A stretch of 5,363 bases of DNA, from the NCBI GenBank assembly GCA_017472375.1, contig JAFUQL010000268.1, forward strand, positions 1 to 5,363, in the 5' to 3' direction. Origin of the DNA: Oscillospiraceae bacterium. GTDB taxonomy: Bacteria > Bacillota > Clostridia > Oscillospirales > Ruminococcaceae. Below the pieces are notes generated by a model, which searched no databases, was not told the DNA's origin, and saw only the letters and a list, made by a program, of their open reading frames with translations. Below, piece after piece: positions 4,675 to 5,363 of the stretch (within the stretch, counting starts at the first letter, position 1; each line of letters starts with the position of its first letter). The translations under genes were made by a program, and so were the position numbers.

Positions 4675-5363
4675 ATGATCCATGCCTACAAACTGAACGG
4701 CTACAACATCGTGCTGGATGTGTACAGCGGCGCGGTGCACACGGTGGACGACCTGGCCTACGACGTCATCACCGGCTACGAGACCACCGGGCGGGAGGAG
4801 CTGATCACCTCCCTGCTGGAGAAGTATGCCCATCTGCCTGAGGTCACCCGGGAGGAGATCGAGGACTGCCTGGCCGATGTGGAGGAGCTGAAGGCCGCAG
4901 GCCAGCTCTTTGCCGAGGACGTGTACGCCGACAAGGCCTTTGACTTCAAGAACCGCAGCACCGTGGTCAAGGCGCTGTGCCTGCACGTTGCACACACCTG
5001 CAACCTGAACTGCGAGTACTGCTTTGCCAGCCAGGGCAAGTACCACGGCGAGCGCGCCGTTATGAGCTTTGAGGTGGGCAAGCAGGCGCTGGATTTCCTC
5101 ATTGCCCATTCCGGCAGCCGGGTCAACCTGGAGGTGGACTTCTTCGGCGGCGAGCCGCTGATGAACTGGGATGTGGTGAAGCAGCTGGTGGCTTACGCCC
5201 GCAGCCGCGAGGCCGAGTGCAACAAGAAGTTCCGCTTCACCCTCACCACCAATGGCATGCTGGTGGACGACGAGGTCATCGACTTCGCCAACCGGGAGAT
5301 GCACAACGTGGTGCTGAGCCTGGACGGCCGCAAGGAGGTCCACGACCGCCTGCGTGTCACCGG
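4675..5363 (+). CDS. scfB: Radical SAM SCIFF peptide maturase (3' partial)
   Basis: The first 229 residues of an enzyme normally about 450 long are present; the frame is open to the window edge. Residues 1-90 form the N-terminal RRE-like peptide-recognition domain that binds the SCIFF leader. The radical SAM domain follows: CNLNCEYC (109-116) gives the CxxxCxxC [4Fe-4S] ligands Cys109, Cys113 and Cys116. The segment FFGGEPLMNW (156-165) holds the GGE motif that contacts SAM. TTNGMLVDD (191-199) and SLDGRKEVHD (215-224) are typical of this family. The Cys-rich SPASM domain with auxiliary clusters would lie beyond the edge. It reductively cleaves SAM and makes thioether crosslinks in the SCIFF precursor. 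The start at 4675 gives the family N-terminus. Its Shine-Dalgarno (GGAG, 4660-4663) is distant and weak, in contrast to the peptide's, fitting lower enzyme output. Confidence 0.94.
   Translation, partial: MIHAYKLNGYNIVLDVYSGAVHTVDDLAYDVITGYETTGREELITSLLEKYAHLPEVTREEIEDCLADVEELKAAGQLFAEDVYADKAFDFKNRSTVVKALCLHVAHTCNLNCEYCFASQGKYHGERAVMSFEVGKQALDFLIAHSGSRVNLEVDFFGGEPLMNWDVVKQLVAYARSREAECNKKFRFTLTTNGMLVDDEVIDFANREMHNVVLSLDGRKEVHDRLRVT

Noticed and set aside
4462..5343. 293-codon minus-strand open frame opposite the SCIFF cassette
   Set aside because: It lies across the SCIFF precursor, the hairpin and the maturase, all strongly supported on the + strand; its sequence is low-complexity His/Val/Leu/Gln.

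Overview
The window is GC-rich, with coding regions clearly richer in G+C than the AT-rich promoter islands. All supported genes lie on the + strand. A SCIFF peptide next to its radical SAM maturase points to a clostridial Firmicute. The GC content and the long Lys/Ala/Glu tail at the left edge suggest a gut Oscillospiraceae/Ruminococcaceae member of the Faecalibacterium/Gemmiger/Subdoligranulum type. That placement is an inference from gene content, not a database match.

Layout, left to right: (1) 2-175, the 3' end of a gene with a highly charged, repetitive Lys/Glu/Ala tail, closed by a long hairpin terminator at 253-303. (2) 355-1080, a stand-alone CbiK-type anaerobic cobaltochelatase. (3) 1146-1303, a complete tRNA-Glu(CTC) transcription unit: near-consensus promoter, tRNA with encoded CCA, and intrinsic terminator. 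(4) 1304-1563, a non-coding stretch with AT-rich blocks, short repeats and a candidate extended -10 promoter. (5) 1564-3042, a PLP-dependent Orn/Lys/Arg decarboxylase, probably for polyamine synthesis. (6) 3103-4297, an ECF sigma factor overlapping by 8 nt a membrane-anchored zinc-finger anti-sigma factor. (7) 4314-5363, a ranthipeptide cassette: consensus promoter, hairpin-containing leader, the 50-residue SCIFF precursor, an intercistronic hairpin/attenuator, and the first 229 codons of the SCIFF maturase, which runs off the right edge.

The genes fall into separate units rather than one operon. The clear functional pairs are sigma/anti-sigma (signal-controlled transcription) and SCIFF precursor/maturase (thioether crosslinking of a Cys-rich peptide). 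The peptide cassette has its own sigma-A-type promoter, so nothing visible ties it to the ECF factor beside it. The most notable system is the SCIFF locus. Its precursor has a seventh cysteine beyond the six-Cys core and a Gly where I recall a Thr crosslink acceptor in a characterised homologue.
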